DNA of 64,000 nt from Deltaproteobacteria bacterium (GTDB taxonomy: Bacteria > Desulfobacterota > Syntrophia > Syntrophales > UBA2210), in assembly GCA_016933965.1 (NCBI GenBank), contig JAFGTS010000042.1, positions 1 through 64,000 of the forward strand, written 5' to 3'. The notes under the pieces are model-generated. The model saw only the letters and a program-made list of their open reading frames with translations. It was not told where the DNA came from and did not search any database. Of this stretch, positions 7,785 through 17,778 are shown one piece after another; position 1 is the stretch's first letter; the number at the start of each line of letters is the position of its first letter. Position numbers and translations under genes: made by a program.

Positions 7785-8957
7785 TTACGACGGTTCGGGC
7801 TTACCGATGGCCTCCAGGATCTCCTGGATGGAGACCCCCTGTTCGTCGGCGAGTTTCCGTACATCTTCAAACTCGGGCTTTGACTTTATGATGTCCTCTC
7901 CCCAGAAGGCCCGCTTCACACGCACCGGCCCGAAACAGGTGACCACGGTTATGGTGTCCCGTTTCAGTATCGTCCTTTCGACGGGGAGCTTGCGCACACC
8001 GAGGGTCGACGTCTCCCGCAACAGCACCCGGCGGATCTTCTCCTCGTCGCCGGGCGTGCAGAGAACGGACAGGGTCACCGCGGGTCGCGACTTTTTCATG
8101 ATGATCGGCGTCAGGTACACGTCCCGGGCTCCAGCCGTGAAGAGCCGGTCCATGACGTGATCGTAGAATTCGGGGTTCATGTCGTCGATATTGCATTCCA
8201 GCAGGAATGCCGGTTCATGTTCCAGCCCGTCCGCGGCATCGTCCCCGGCTTCTCCCAGCATGACCCGCAGGACGTTCGGTATCTCCGTTTCGCGTGCGCC
8301 GACGCCGTAGCCCACCTCCCGTGGTCTGAACCGGACGCGTTCGGTGAATTCGGAGACCGTGGCGGCGAGGATGGCGGCTCCCGTGGGGGTCGTCGCTTCA
8401 TGAGGAACGGCTCCCGTTCGCATGGGTATCCCCTTGAGGATCTCGACGGTCGCCGGAGCGGGAACGGGAAAAGTCCCGTGGGCCGTTGAGACGAAACCTC
8501 CTCCGACCTCGACCGGTGACGCGCAGACACGGTCGACATCAAGGCGGGTAAGACACAGGGCAGCCCCGACGATATCAATGATGGAATCAACGGCGCCGAT
8601 CTCGTGAAAGTGCACGTCGGCGATATCTTTTCCATGTACCCGCGCTTCCGCACGGGCCAGGATGTGGAATATGGCGAGGCTTCTTTCCCGGACCGGGCCG
8701 GGAAGGCCGCTCGCGGTCAGTATCTCTTCTATATCGTGGATCGTTCTCGAATCATGATGCACGCGGGCGTGCACCTCAACCCGGGTGCCGGTGATGTCCC
8801 TGCGGCTTTCCTTTCGAATATCGATTTCGTAGCCCGTCAGTTTCAGCGCGTTCAGTCCCTCCAGGAGATAGTCCCGCTCCACGCCCAGGTCGACGAGGGC
8901 GCCCAGGTTCATATCACCGCTGATGCCGGCGAAACAATCGTAATAGAGAATTTTCAT
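7785..8957 (-). CDS. larC: Nickel insertion protein LarC, uninterrupted
   Basis: LarC is the CTP-dependent cyclometallase that inserts Ni into the dithiocarboxylated pyridinium nucleotide. The 390-residue protein begins MKILYYDCFAGISGDM, carries HFHEIGAVDSIIDIVG and TPTGAAIL, and ends in the LarC2-type domain (NIDDMNPEFYDHVMDRLFTAGA). In several lactobacilli larC is split by a programmed frameshift; here it is one open frame. AGGAG lies 11 nt before the ATG at 8957. The frame is open to 9005, but the family N-terminus supports 8957. It is 68 nt downstream of hrpA on the same strand, so cotranscription with hrpA is possible. Confidence 0.94.
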   Translation of the reverse strand: MKILYYDCFAGISGDMNLGALVDLGVERDYLLEGLNALKLTGYEIDIRKESRRDITGTRVEVHARVHHDSRTIHDIEEILTASGLPGPVRERSLAIFHILARAEARVHGKDIADVHFHEIGAVDSIIDIVGAALCLTRLDVDRVCASPVEVGGGFVSTAHGTFPVPAPATVEILKGIPMRTGAVPHEATTPTGAAILAATVSEFTERVRFRPREVGYGVGARETEIPNVLRVMLGEAGDDAADGLEHEPAFLLECNIDDMNPEFYDHVMDRLFTAGARDVYLTPIIMKKSRPAVTLSVLCTPGDEEKIRRVLLRETSTLGVRKLPVERTILKRDTITVVTCFGPVRVKRAFWGEDIIKSKPEFEDVRKLADEQGVSIQEILEAIGKPEPS

Positions 8958-9025
8958 GGTTTTCGGAACTCCTGCTTCTCCGAGGCGCGGTGTTTGTGTC
9001 GCCATGTGTTCGCAGCGGCATTATC

Positions 9026-12000
9026 TCATATCATCTGTTCTATTTCTTTTATTTTTTCATTGAGGCGCTTTGGTGAAACGGGGTACAGCGTTTTCATCTC
9101 GGGCGCGAAGAGGGATATCCGGTATTCTTCAAGCATCCATGAAAGCTCTTCGATGGCGGCCTGTTTTTCCGGCGAGGTGAAAGGCGGGATGGTTTCCATG
9201 ATGGTTTCCAGATGTTTCGCGTATACCTTCAGTTTTTCCGCTTTTCCCCGATCTTTTTCCAGGTGGTGCATGCCGCGCCGGGCCCTGATGGTTATGCCCT
9301 GGAGATAGCGGGGCAGGACGGCGAGCCGTTCCCGACCGTAGCGTTCGGGAAAGTTTTCCGGGACCAGGCGGTCCACGTGGCCCCGCAGTTCCTCGATGAA
9401 GCCGCGTACTGCGCGGTTCGCGGCGTTCGCCTGTTCAAGGTCGCTCAGCAGGGTGCGCGTTTCATGATAGGCCCTGAGAACCGGCTCGATCTCCCGCAGC
9501 AGTTCCTGTCCCGTCACGAGGATCTCAGGCTGTACGGCACGGGCGTGGGAGAAAAAATCTTCCTGCCTTCTGACGGGCCGGGCGAACAGGATGTCCGTTG
9601 TCTGCCGGTACAACATTTCTTCTAAATTCCCGGGGCCGCCGAAGTACTGCGCCGGTTTCTTCATTTCCGCCGGAAGCGTGAGAGAGCGGCGTAGATGCCT
9701 GAGCTCCTTCGCAAAGTGAAGCCGATACAAGGCCGCGACACCGGCCGCATGGGATGATTCGGCCCGGTCCCTGCTTTCAAAAAGCCGCAGGTTGACCCGA
9801 TCGTCTTCGGCCTCCAGGGCTGGGAAGGCCAGATGCCCGGTGTCTCTTTGCCCCGAAACCTCGATCCATTCAGGCAGATCACCGAGATCCCATGTCACGA
9901 TACCCTCCCGTTCCCACCGTACCCGTGCCTTCCGGAGGGGCCGGGAAGGGCCATGGTCATCCCCGCTCTCCTCGAGGGCGGCGACATTTCTCCCGGCGCG
10001 GATCTCTCTTCCACGGTCGTCGATGACGGAAAAACGGATCTTCACATGCTCCGGCAGGTCTTCGACCGGCCATGCCGTCGCGGGGACCTCCACGCCGAAA
10101 CGTGACCGGATCAGCCGGGCGAGGCTTGCCAGAAGAGAATCACCTGCGGGTTTGATCTCGCTCGCGATGATGTCCACCGTGCGGGGGAGGGGAACGAGCT
10201 TCCGCCGATATTCCTTGGGGAGCCCCTTGATGAGGGAGGAAATTTTTTCCTTGAGGAATCCCGGGATCTTCCAATCCACCTCCTCCATATGCTGTTTACG
10301 GGCCAGGAATGAAGGCACCTTTACGGTGACACCGTCCTCCTCCGTCCCCGGGGCGAAGCGATATTCACAGGCGAGCTGTTTTCCCTCCAGATCTATTGCA
10401 TCGGGATACTGGATCAGTTCACTGCCGGGATGGCGCCGCACGACGTCTTCTTCCTGCATGGTAAGGAACGTGTTTCCCCGGTCGGCGACGATCCGTGCAA
10501 GGGTTTTCTCGTCGTAAACGACGCCGACCCGCTCTTCATAGAAGGTGGCGAAGTCCTCCGGTGAGACCAGGATATTGCGGCGGCGAAGCTTGTCTTCCAT
10601 GGCGGCTGCTTTGTCGATCAGTGTGCGGTTATGCTCGAGAAAGGGGAACGAACGGTTCAGGTCGCCGGTGACGAGGGCCTCGCGGATGAAGATCGCCGTC
10701 GCTTCCGTTGGGTTGACGGGGCCGTAGGTGACGGTACGCTCGGGGTCGATAACAAGACCGAAAAGCGATATCCGGGCCGTAGCGACGACTTCTCCACGCC
10801 CCCTGTCCCATCGGGGGTTCCGGTAGGTCCGGCGGCAGAGCCCGCCGCCGGCCTTTTCGATCCATTCACTCTGCACTGTTGCGACGATCCGGGCAAAGGT
10901 ACGCGATGTTTCCACGATCTCCGCCGACACGATCCAGGTGCCGGCTCGATTGAACAGGGCGGACCCGGGAAAGATCATGACCTCCTTCCCCTTGGCGGAT
11001 TGATAGATGTTCTGCTCCTTCTTGACGGCGATGCTCGAAAGATACCCGCTGAGAATGGCCCGGTGGACACACTCGTGCAGGGATTTCGCGGTGCGCCCTG
11101 CCGCTGACCGTTCTCTTTTGATTCCCATTTCATCGAGAACGGCGGATATCTGGTCATAGATGTCCCTCCACTCCCTCATTCTCCGGTAGGAGAGAAAGTG
11201 CTCCCTGCAGAATTTCCGCATTCGGTTCTGGGTCCTCAGTTCCGCCCATCGCTCGTTGAAGGTCTTCCAGATATTAAGATATGTTATGAAGTCCGATGCC
11301 GGATCGGCAAAGGAGGCATGAACGGCATCCGCCGCTTCTGTGTTTTCCAGGGGCCGTTCCCGGGGTTCCTGGATGGAGAGTGCCGATGCGATGATGAGGA
11401 CCTCATCCACGCACCCCTCTTTTTCCGCTTCGATGATCATTCGTGAGATGCGGGGATCAAGGGGGAACTGCGCCATTCGCTTTCCCGTGGCGGTGAGCCT
11501 GACCCTGGCGCCCGCGGTGGTGACGGCACCCAGTTCCTTCAGTATATTGAGACCGTCGCCGATGCTTTTCTGCGACGGGGGGTCGATAAAGGGGAAGTCG
11601 GTTATGGCGCCGATGTTCAGGGCCGTCATCCGGAGAATTACTTCCGCAAGGTTCGAGCGGAGGATCTCCGGGGTGGTAAAGGGAGGTCGACCCAGAAAGT
11701 CCTCTTCGGAGTACAGGCGGACGCAGACGCCTTTTTGAACCCGCCCGCACCGCCCTCCGCGCTGAACGGCACTGCTTTGCGAGACGGCCTTCACCGGCAG
11801 GCGTTTGACCCGGCTGACCGGGTTGTACTCGGATATGCGGGCAAGACCCGTGTCGATGACGTACTGAATTCCGGGGATGGTGATCGATGTTTCGGCCACG
11901 TTGGTGGCAACGATTATCTTCCGGTCCCGGCAGGGTGCGAAGACCCGTTGCTGCTCGGCCGTCGAGAGTCGTCCGAAAAGAGGGATCACCGCCGTGTTGA

Positions 12001-12982
12001 GGTATTTCCTGCCTGCCAGGCGGTCGCAGGTTTCACGGATATCCTGCTCGGTGGGCATGAATATCAGAATATCCCCGGCCCTCGACGTTTTCCTTATTTC
12101 GCCCACGGCTGAGACGGCGTGGTCGATGTATGTGACCTCCCCCCGTTCCTCCAGTTCCGGGTCCACGGGCCGGTAACGAACTTCCACGGGAAACATCCGC
12201 CCCGACACTTCGATGATGGGGGCATTGTGAAAGGCACGTGAAAACCTTGCGGGGTCTATCGTGGCCGAAGTGATAATCAGTCGCAGATCGCTTCGCTTTG
12301 TCAAAAGCCGTTTCAGTATCCCCAGGATGAAGTCGATATTGATGCTCCGCTCGTGTGCTTCGTCGACGATGATGGTGTCGTACGCGTTCAGGAAGGGATC
12401 GGCCTGGGTTTCCATGAGAAGGACGCCGTCGGTCATGACCTTGATGCAGTTGAGCGGGTTCGTCCGGTCCTCGAATCGGATCTTGTATCCCACGGACCTG
12501 CCCGGCGGTTCGCCCAGTTCCTCGGCGATCCGTCGTGATACGGTAACGGCGGCTATCCTCCGCGGTTGCGTGCAGCCGATCATGCCGTCCCCGCCCCGCC
12601 CCGCTTCGAGGCACATCTTGGGGATCTGGGTGGTTTTGCCCGACCCCGTCTCGCCGGTGACGACAATAACGCGGTGGTTTCTTATGGCATTGACTATTTC
12701 ATTGCGGGCGGCGCTGATCGGAAGGGAATCGGGGTAGGTGGGGCGGGGAAGGTGCTCCTGCCGGTACTTCCTGCGGTCCACCGACCGGCTCACCCGTACT
12801 TCAAGCCGGGCGAGCCGGGCCTTGCTGCTCTTCGTTACCCCTTCTTCCCGCAACGCTCTGCCGAGAGTGGTGAGCTCCTTCATCAGGAAGTAGCGGTCGG
12901 CACCCATGGAACCGTCGATCCGTGAACGCAGGTTCCGATACCGGGCCTGAAGGGAATCTCTTTCTTCTCTGTTCGTCGTCAT
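9026..12982 (-). CDS. hrpA: ATP-dependent RNA helicase HrpA
   Basis: This 1318-residue DEAH-box helicase has the full length usual for HrpA, which rescues collided or stalled ribosomes and processes some mRNAs. Walker A GETGSGKT is at residues 110-117, DEAH at 207-210 and SAT at 239-241. QRGGRCGRV is motif VI, followed by the helicase-associated and OB-fold domains and a long DUF3418 C-terminal part with RFAPGTEEDGVTVKVP. The start at 12982 has only a weak Shine-Dalgarno. It diverges from the Rho_N gene, with the lar genes downstream. HrpA is less usual in Desulfobacterota than in Gammaproteobacteria, but every helicase motif appears intact. Confidence 0.96.
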   Translation of the reverse strand: MTTNREERDSLQARYRNLRSRIDGSMGADRYFLMKELTTLGRALREEGVTKSSKARLARLEVRVSRSVDRRKYRQEHLPRPTYPDSLPISAARNEIVNAIRNHRVIVVTGETGSGKTTQIPKMCLEAGRGGDGMIGCTQPRRIAAVTVSRRIAEELGEPPGRSVGYKIRFEDRTNPLNCIKVMTDGVLLMETQADPFLNAYDTIIVDEAHERSINIDFILGILKRLLTKRSDLRLIITSATIDPARFSRAFHNAPIIEVSGRMFPVEVRYRPVDPELEERGEVTYIDHAVSAVGEIRKTSRAGDILIFMPTEQDIRETCDRLAGRKYLNTAVIPLFGRLSTAEQQRVFAPCRDRKIIVATNVAETSITIPGIQYVIDTGLARISEYNPVSRVKRLPVKAVSQSSAVQRGGRCGRVQKGVCVRLYSEEDFLGRPPFTTPEILRSNLAEVILRMTALNIGAITDFPFIDPPSQKSIGDGLNILKELGAVTTAGARVRLTATGKRMAQFPLDPRISRMIIEAEKEGCVDEVLIIASALSIQEPRERPLENTEAADAVHASFADPASDFITYLNIWKTFNERWAELRTQNRMRKFCREHFLSYRRMREWRDIYDQISAVLDEMGIKRERSAAGRTAKSLHECVHRAILSGYLSSIAVKKEQNIYQSAKGKEVMIFPGSALFNRAGTWIVSAEIVETSRTFARIVATVQSEWIEKAGGGLCRRTYRNPRWDRGRGEVVATARISLFGLVIDPERTVTYGPVNPTEATAIFIREALVTGDLNRSFPFLEHNRTLIDKAAAMEDKLRRRNILVSPEDFATFYEERVGVVYDEKTLARIVADRGNTFLTMQEEDVVRRHPGSELIQYPDAIDLEGKQLACEYRFAPGTEEDGVTVKVPSFLARKQHMEEVDWKIPGFLKEKISSLIKGLPKEYRRKLVPLPRTVDIIASEIKPAGDSLLASLARLIRSRFGVEVPATAWPVEDLPEHVKIRFSVIDDRGREIRAGRNVAALEESGDDHGPSRPLRKARVRWEREGIVTWDLGDLPEWIEVSGQRDTGHLAFPALEAEDDRVNLRLFESRDRAESSHAAGVAALYRLHFAKELRHLRRSLTLPAEMKKPAQYFGGPGNLEEMLYRQTTDILFARPVRRQEDFFSHARAVQPEILVTGQELLREIEPVLRAYHETRTLLSDLEQANAANRAVRGFIEELRGHVDRLVPENFPERYGRERLAVLPRYLQGITIRARRGMHHLEKDRGKAEKLKVYAKHLETIMETIPPFTSPEKQAAIEELSWMLEEYRISLFAPEMKTLYPVSPKRLNEKIKEIEQMI

Positions 12983-13115
12983 CAGTGAAAAATGTCACCA
13001 TTTCGAATAGTTCAGGTTGATATAGGCGAATCGTGACCGTCTGTCAAGAGTGACCTGTGCTCATTGCCCGTTGAGGGTCTTCCACAGGGGCGCCCCGCCT
13101 CCGGGATATTTCAAT

Positions 13116-13144
13116 TTGCTTTTCTCAAACCCCTTTGTTATATT
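13116..13144 (+). promoter_or_regulatory. Sigma-70-type promoter for Rho_N gene
   Basis: TTGCTT (13116-13121), a 17-nt spacer and TATATT (13139-13144) form a good promoter about 45 nt upstream of the mapped start codon. Confidence 0.6.
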
Positions 13145-13195
13145 TTCTGCGCAGTTCGCGCTGAGCGTGAGAAAGATAAAAGTGAGGGAAATCAA

Positions 13196-13516
13196 ATGGC
13201 TGAAGAGAAACCGTTGGACAAGATGACCGTAAAGGAGCTCAAGGAAGTCGCGCTCGGGATCGAAGAGATACAGGGCGTGAGCGCCATGAAGAAAGAGGAA
13301 TTGCTGACGGCTATCAAAAAGGCGAGGGGCATACCGATCAAGGTGGAGAAACAGAAGATAGCCACAGTTGTTGAACTGAAAGAAAAAATGAAGATACTCA
13401 GGGAGAAGCGGGCGGACCTCCGCGAGAAGGGCGACAAGACAGGAGTCGCACGACTCAGGAGAAGGATCAGCCGGCTTAAAAAACGGACCAGGAGAATGGC
13501 CCATACCGCCTCATAA
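13196..13516 (+). CDS. Rho N-terminal (SAP-like) domain protein
   Basis: This 106-residue protein starts with a Rho_N/SAP-like fold: MTVKELKEVALGI, then IQGVSAMKKEELLTAI at residues 9-45. A basic coiled-coil C-terminus rich in Lys/Arg (about 55-104) follows. Rho_N modules bind nucleic acid at the entrance of transcription terminator Rho, and free-standing copies are thought to be nucleic-acid-binding proteins of unknown role. The frame extends upstream, but the ATG at 13196 follows GTGAGGGAAATCAA and the promoter at 13116-13144 excludes earlier starts. The CBS gene follows by 24 nt. No helicase domain is present, so this is not Rho itself. Confidence 0.8.
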   Translation: MAEEKPLDKMTVKELKEVALGIEEIQGVSAMKKEELLTAIKKARGIPIKVEKQKIATVVELKEKMKILREKRADLREKGDKTGVARLRRRISRLKKRTRRMAHTAS

Positions 13517-13540
13517 CGGGCCGAGATTCGGGGAGGAGCC

Positions 13541-14191
13541 ATGTTTGTTGGAAAGAGAATGACCAGAAACCTCATAACGGTCGACAGGAAGACAAGCATT
13601 CTGAAAGCACGGAATCTTTTGCGGGAACACAATATCGATCAGCTCCCCGTTGTGGATGGGAAAAAACTTGTCGGTATCATCACCGATAGTGATATTCGTG
13701 AAAATTCGGCCTCGCCGGCGACGACACTTTCGATCCACGAGCTGAACTACCTCCTTTCCCAGATGAAAGTGGAAGATGTGATGACGAAATCCGTTTTCAC
13801 CGTTACGCCGGGTACCCCGATCGAAGAAGCAGCGCTGATCATCAACGAAAAACGGGTGAACAGCCTGCCCGTCGTTGCCGGTGATGAGCTCGTAGGGATC
13901 ATTACGACCTGCGACCTGCTCTATGTGCTCGTTGATTTCATGGGCGTCGGCATGCCCAGTTCACGCATAGAAATGAAACTCTCCAGCAACATGGGTGAGA
14001 TCGGAAAAGTGGCGGGTATCGTTAACAGCAAGGGACGCACCATACTGTCCATCATTTCAACTATTGACAGGAAATCACCCGATTCACGGACCACCCTGAT
14101 CAGGGTCGACACGGAAAACCCGGAAGAGTTGTGCAGGGAACTTGAGACGGCCGGCTACCAGTGTGCCAGCGAATATCGGATCATCAAATAA
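13541..14191 (+). CDS. Tandem CBS domain protein with C-terminal ACT-like domain
   Basis: This 216-residue cytoplasmic protein has two CBS motifs, at about residues 7-55 (QLPVVDGKKLVGIITDSDI) and 78-130 (SLPVVAGDELVGIITTCDL). A C-terminal beta-alpha-beta segment (about 140-215, ending CASEYRIIK) resembles an ACT domain, as in AcuB-like proteins. CBS pairs bind adenine nucleotides or AdoMet and act as energy sensors. No enzyme is attached, so it probably regulates a partner; the partner cannot be named. GGGGAGGAGCC precedes the ATG. A terminator-like hairpin follows at 14221-14263. Confidence 0.85.
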   Translation: MFVGKRMTRNLITVDRKTSILKARNLLREHNIDQLPVVDGKKLVGIITDSDIRENSASPATTLSIHELNYLLSQMKVEDVMTKSVFTVTPGTPIEEAALIINEKRVNSLPVVAGDELVGIITTCDLLYVLVDFMGVGMPSSRIEMKLSSNMGEIGKVAGIVNSKGRTILSIISTIDRKSPDSRTTLIRVDTENPEELCRELETAGYQCASEYRIIK

Positions 14192-14220
14192 CCGGGAACC
14201 GGCCGGATGGAGGAACTGGT

Positions 14221-14263
14221 AGAGGGGGGCGGAGGTTGCTGCCATAATCCGCTCCCCTCTTTG
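14221..14263 (+). terminator. Terminator-like hairpin after CBS gene
   Basis: AGAGGGGGGCGGA (14221-14233) pairs with TCCGCTCCCCTCT (14248-14260) through 13 bp with one G-T pair. Only a short TTT follows, so termination may be partial. Confidence 0.6.
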
Positions 14264-14329
14264 GTATGAAGAGGAAGCGCAGCATGGGGCTGCCGGTTCT
14301 CGGGGCTGCGGCGGATTTGTTCGAATGCC

Positions 14330-16402
14330 ATGGGATATATAAAACATATCATTTCGATGCTCTTCAGCATTGATATTCGGAGCCGGCTCATTGTCGGGTT
14401 CCTGGTGGCGACCTGCCTGACCGGAATGGTGGCCACCGTTGTCGGGATCCGCCTTATCAATGAAAACACCATCCGGGAGGCCCAACGGAAAGTACAGCAG
14501 GACATCAACACGGCGAGGCTCATATTCAATTACAATATGGATCGCCTGAGATCACAGGTTCAGTGTATCAGCCAGAGCTGTTCTTTCCAGGATGATCTCT
14601 ATACAAAAAAGGATGTGTCCGCGGAAAATCTCAAGGCATCGATCAAATCGGCGGTCTCATTGCCCGAGCGGTGTTCCTGCCTTGATATGCTCACCCTCGT
14701 GGATGCCGGTGGTACCGTCGTGTTCAGGGGATCGAATCCCGCTGCCGTCGGCGACAACATGCTCTGGGACACCGTGGTGAGAAAATGCCTGCAGGAAGGG
14801 AAGGTTCAATCGGCCCCGGAACTGATACCCGTTTCGCTGATCCTGCTGGAAAATCCCGATCTGTCGGAACGGGTCGATACCCCGATCATTCAGACACCTC
14901 AGTCCGTGGAACTCGCTCCTGAAAGACTCCCGGATGGCATGGTCCTGCGGGTAGCCCATCCCTTGTTCAACGGGAAGGGTGACCTCATAGGCGCCCTGGT
15001 GGGCGGGACTCTTCTGAACAAGGACTACACGATCGTCGACAAGATCAGGGAAACCGTCTATCACGACGAAACCTACCGCGGGCTCGACGTGGGATTCGCG
15101 ACGATCTTCCAGGGAAGTGTCCGCATATCGACGAACGTCATGAACGAAAACAACGAGCGGGCCATCGGAACGATCGTATCCCGGGAAGTTTACGATAAGG
15201 TGATAACCCGCGGTGAGGATTGGATCGGAAGGGCCTTCGTCGTTGATGACTGGTACCTCAGTTCCTATTCTCCGATATACGATATGAACAGGAACATCAT
15301 CGGCATGCTTTATACGGGTATCCTCGAGGCAAAATACCGGGACATGAAGCTGATAACCATGATGATCTTTCTCGGTATCACCTTCGCGGGCATGATCATA
15401 GCGTTCTTCATTTCCTATTTCTTCGGTCATTCCATCATTCAGCGGATCCAGGTCTTGAAGGGAGCGACCGACCGGATCGCTTCGGGCGATCTTAATTACC
15501 AACTGCCGAGGGGAAAGTTCTCCGGCTTCGACATTCTTGATGATGCCTTTGATAATATGGCCAGGTCCCTTCGTGACCGTGACGATCGCCTGCAGAAGGT
15601 ATTCAAACAATTGACGCGGACCGAGCGGCTTGCCGCGCTGGGGCAGATAGCGGCGGGGGTCGCTCATGAGATCAACAATCCCCTCGGGGGCATTCTCCTG
15701 TACAGTAACCTTGTCTATGAGGAACTGCCAGAAGCGAACAGGGCCCGCGCGAACATTGAAAAGATCATATATCAGACCAACCGGTGCAAGCAGATAGTCC
15801 AGAACCTGCTCGATTTCGCCCGTACGCCGGCGGGTGAGTTGATGCCCTTCAACGTGAATGATGTCATCCAGACATCCCTCGCCCTCGTTGAAGACCAGTC
15901 AATGTTCCAGTCCGTCGAGGTGGTGAAGAATCTCGATGGGAACCTTCCCGACATCAAGGGTGACCGTTCCCGCCTGGAACAGGTGTTCCTCAACCTTTTC
16001 ATCAATGCCGCCGATGCAATGAACGGAAAGGGGACCATCACGATCAGTTCGCAGGTGCTCACGAGATATGCCGGCGACACTGAGGATGTGTCCTTTCACG
16101 ATGAGAAGATATGCCTTCTGGGCAGCGATCAGACGGTAAAGATCACCATATCGGACACGGGCAGGGGGATCGATAAGGCCTACCTCCCGCATATCTTTGA
16201 ACCGTTCTTTACAACGAAAGACCCCGGACAGGGAACGGGCCTCGGTCTCTCCATCACTTACGGCATCATCCAGAGCCATGGCGGTTTTATCGACGTGGAG
16301 AGCGAACCCGGTGTCGGAACAAGCTTCATCATAGCCCTCCCCGCCTACAGGGAGACCGACCCGTCGGGGAGCCTCACACAGGAAGGAACAACGGACCGTT
16401 GA
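14330..16402 (+). CDS. Membrane sensor histidine kinase (Cache-HAMP-HisKA-HATPase)
   Basis: This 690-residue inner-membrane kinase has a first membrane helix at about residues 20-42, a large periplasmic Cache-like sensor (about 43-345) and a second helix (about 344-366). HAMP (367-420), HisKA with phospho-acceptor H446 in GVAHEINNPLGG, and a HATPase with N box LEQVFLNLFINAADAM, G1 DTGRGI and G2 GTGLGLS follow. It overlaps the downstream sigma-54 response regulator by 3-4 nt, so the two are a cognate pair. Cache sensors bind small organic acids or amino acids; the ligand here is unknown. The start at 14330 has a poor Shine-Dalgarno, and an ATG at 14357 is possible. Confidence 0.93.
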   Translation: MGYIKHIISMLFSIDIRSRLIVGFLVATCLTGMVATVVGIRLINENTIREAQRKVQQDINTARLIFNYNMDRLRSQVQCISQSCSFQDDLYTKKDVSAENLKASIKSAVSLPERCSCLDMLTLVDAGGTVVFRGSNPAAVGDNMLWDTVVRKCLQEGKVQSAPELIPVSLILLENPDLSERVDTPIIQTPQSVELAPERLPDGMVLRVAHPLFNGKGDLIGALVGGTLLNKDYTIVDKIRETVYHDETYRGLDVGFATIFQGSVRISTNVMNENNERAIGTIVSREVYDKVITRGEDWIGRAFVVDDWYLSSYSPIYDMNRNIIGMLYTGILEAKYRDMKLITMMIFLGITFAGMIIAFFISYFFGHSIIQRIQVLKGATDRIASGDLNYQLPRGKFSGFDILDDAFDNMARSLRDRDDRLQKVFKQLTRTERLAALGQIAAGVAHEINNPLGGILLYSNLVYEELPEANRARANIEKIIYQTNRCKQIVQNLLDFARTPAGELMPFNVNDVIQTSLALVEDQSMFQSVEVVKNLDGNLPDIKGDRSRLEQVFLNLFINAADAMNGKGTITISSQVLTRYAGDTEDVSFHDEKICLLGSDQTVKITISDTGRGIDKAYLPHIFEPFFTTKDPGQGTGLGLSITYGIIQSHGGFIDVESEPGVGTSFIIALPAYRETDPSGSLTQEGTTDR

Positions 16403-17739
16403 GCGAGAGGAATGTCAGGATACTGATAATCGACGATGAGGAAGCCATTCGAGACGCCTGTACGCAGGTGTTGCGGGCTGAACACAGCATCGACAGTACC
16501 GCCGACGGCCCGAGCGGGCTGAAGATGGCCCGGGAAAACGCCTATGACCTGATCCTGCTTGATGTGCGCCTGCCGAAACTTGACGGGATGGAAATCCTGA
16601 GGCGCCTGAAGGAGGACGATCGCAGTGAGACGCCGATCATCATCATAACGGGCTTCGGTACGGTGGAGCTTGCTGTGAAGGCCATGCGTCGCGGGGCCTC
16701 GGATGTTCTGACAAAACCCTTCAGCGCTCAAGAGCTGAAAAAGGCGGTTGCCAATGCGCTGGAAGGGCGTGAACTGCAGGATAGGGAAGAAGAGCTTGCC
16801 GTTCTTGTCGGTGAAAGTGATTACATGAAGGACCTCAAGCGGATGATCAGCCGCATAGCCCGAACGGAGAGCACCGTTCTCATCACCGGTGAAAGCGGTA
16901 CGGGAAAGGAGCTGGTTGCGCGGACGATCCACGGCCTCAGCAGGCGTCACCGGATGCCCTTCATTCCCGTGGACTGCTCCAGCCTCGTTGAAAGCCTGAT
17001 GGAAAGTGAACTCTTCGGTCATCTGAAGGGTGCCTTCAGCGGCGCCACTGAAAAAAGGGACGGACGCTTTCAGGCAGCGGACCGGGGAACTCTCTTTCTC
17101 GATGAAATTTCGAATATCAGTTATCACGTGCAGGCAAAGCTGCTTCGGGTCATCCAGGAACAGGAAGTCCCCCGCGTGGGAAGCCCGGTGCCGGAAAAAG
17201 TGGACGTGCGCCTTGTCGTCGCCTCGAACAGGGATCTCCGGGCGGAAGTTGAGACGGGCAATTTCAGGGAAGATCTCTTCTACCGGATCTCCGTTGTTCC
17301 CATCCATGTTGCGCCTCTTCGGGAACACCGGAAAGACGTGATCCCCCTCGCGGAGCATTTCCTGACCCTGTTCAGCAGAAAGCACGGAAGCCCTGTCGGG
17401 AAATTGTCGTCGGAGGCCCGCCGTTCCCTCCTGTCATACAGCTGGCCGGGAAATGTCCGGGAACTGCGGAACACGATAGAGCGTCTCTGTGTACTTTGCG
17501 ATACCGAAACGGTGGACCTGTCGGATATTCTCTATTACGGCCAGCATGAGCACACACCGGTGCCCGTCTTCGATTCCCCGTCGAAGAAAATGACACTTGT
17601 AGACGTGGAAAAGAAACACATTGAGAAGGCCCTGTCGCATTTCAACAATCAGATCGGCAAAACGGCCGAATTTCTGGGAATAGACCGTAAGACGCTGCGA
17701 ACGAAGATACGAAACTACGGTATCGATAGAAAAAAATAG
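16399..17739 (+). CDS. NtrC-family sigma-54 response regulator
   Basis: This 446-residue activator has a receiver (phospho-acceptor D55 in LILLDVRLP, conserved K in TKPF), an AAA+ domain (Walker A GESGTGKE at about 164-171, Walker B GTLFLDEI) and a Fis-type HTH (KTAEFLGIDRKTLRTKI). The sigma-54 contact loop reads GAFSGA at 211-216, a conservative T-to-S change. It should remodel sigma-54 RNA polymerase when phosphorylated by the kinase directly upstream. It starts with TTG overlapping the kinase TGA stop (TTGA), after AGGAAGGA. The nearest candidate target is the -24/-12 promoter at 18191-18206. Confidence 0.95.
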   Translation: MSERNVRILIIDDEEAIRDACTQVLRAEHSIDSTADGPSGLKMARENAYDLILLDVRLPKLDGMEILRRLKEDDRSETPIIIITGFGTVELAVKAMRRGASDVLTKPFSAQELKKAVANALEGRELQDREEELAVLVGESDYMKDLKRMISRIARTESTVLITGESGTGKELVARTIHGLSRRHRMPFIPVDCSSLVESLMESELFGHLKGAFSGATEKRDGRFQAADRGTLFLDEISNISYHVQAKLLRVIQEQEVPRVGSPVPEKVDVRLVVASNRDLRAEVETGNFREDLFYRISVVPIHVAPLREHRKDVIPLAEHFLTLFSRKHGSPVGKLSSEARRSLLSYSWPGNVRELRNTIERLCVLCDTETVDLSDILYYGQHEHTPVPVFDSPSKKMTLVDVEKKHIEKALSHFNNQIGKTAEFLGIDRKTLRTKIRNYGIDRKK

Positions 17740-17778
17740 TCATGTCCTCCGGTATGCGTGACAGTTTGAGGTGGCTCG

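Noticed and set aside
7785-8957. Programmed frameshift in larC
   Set aside because: The gene is a single open frame with both LarC1- and LarC2-type parts, so no frameshift is needed.
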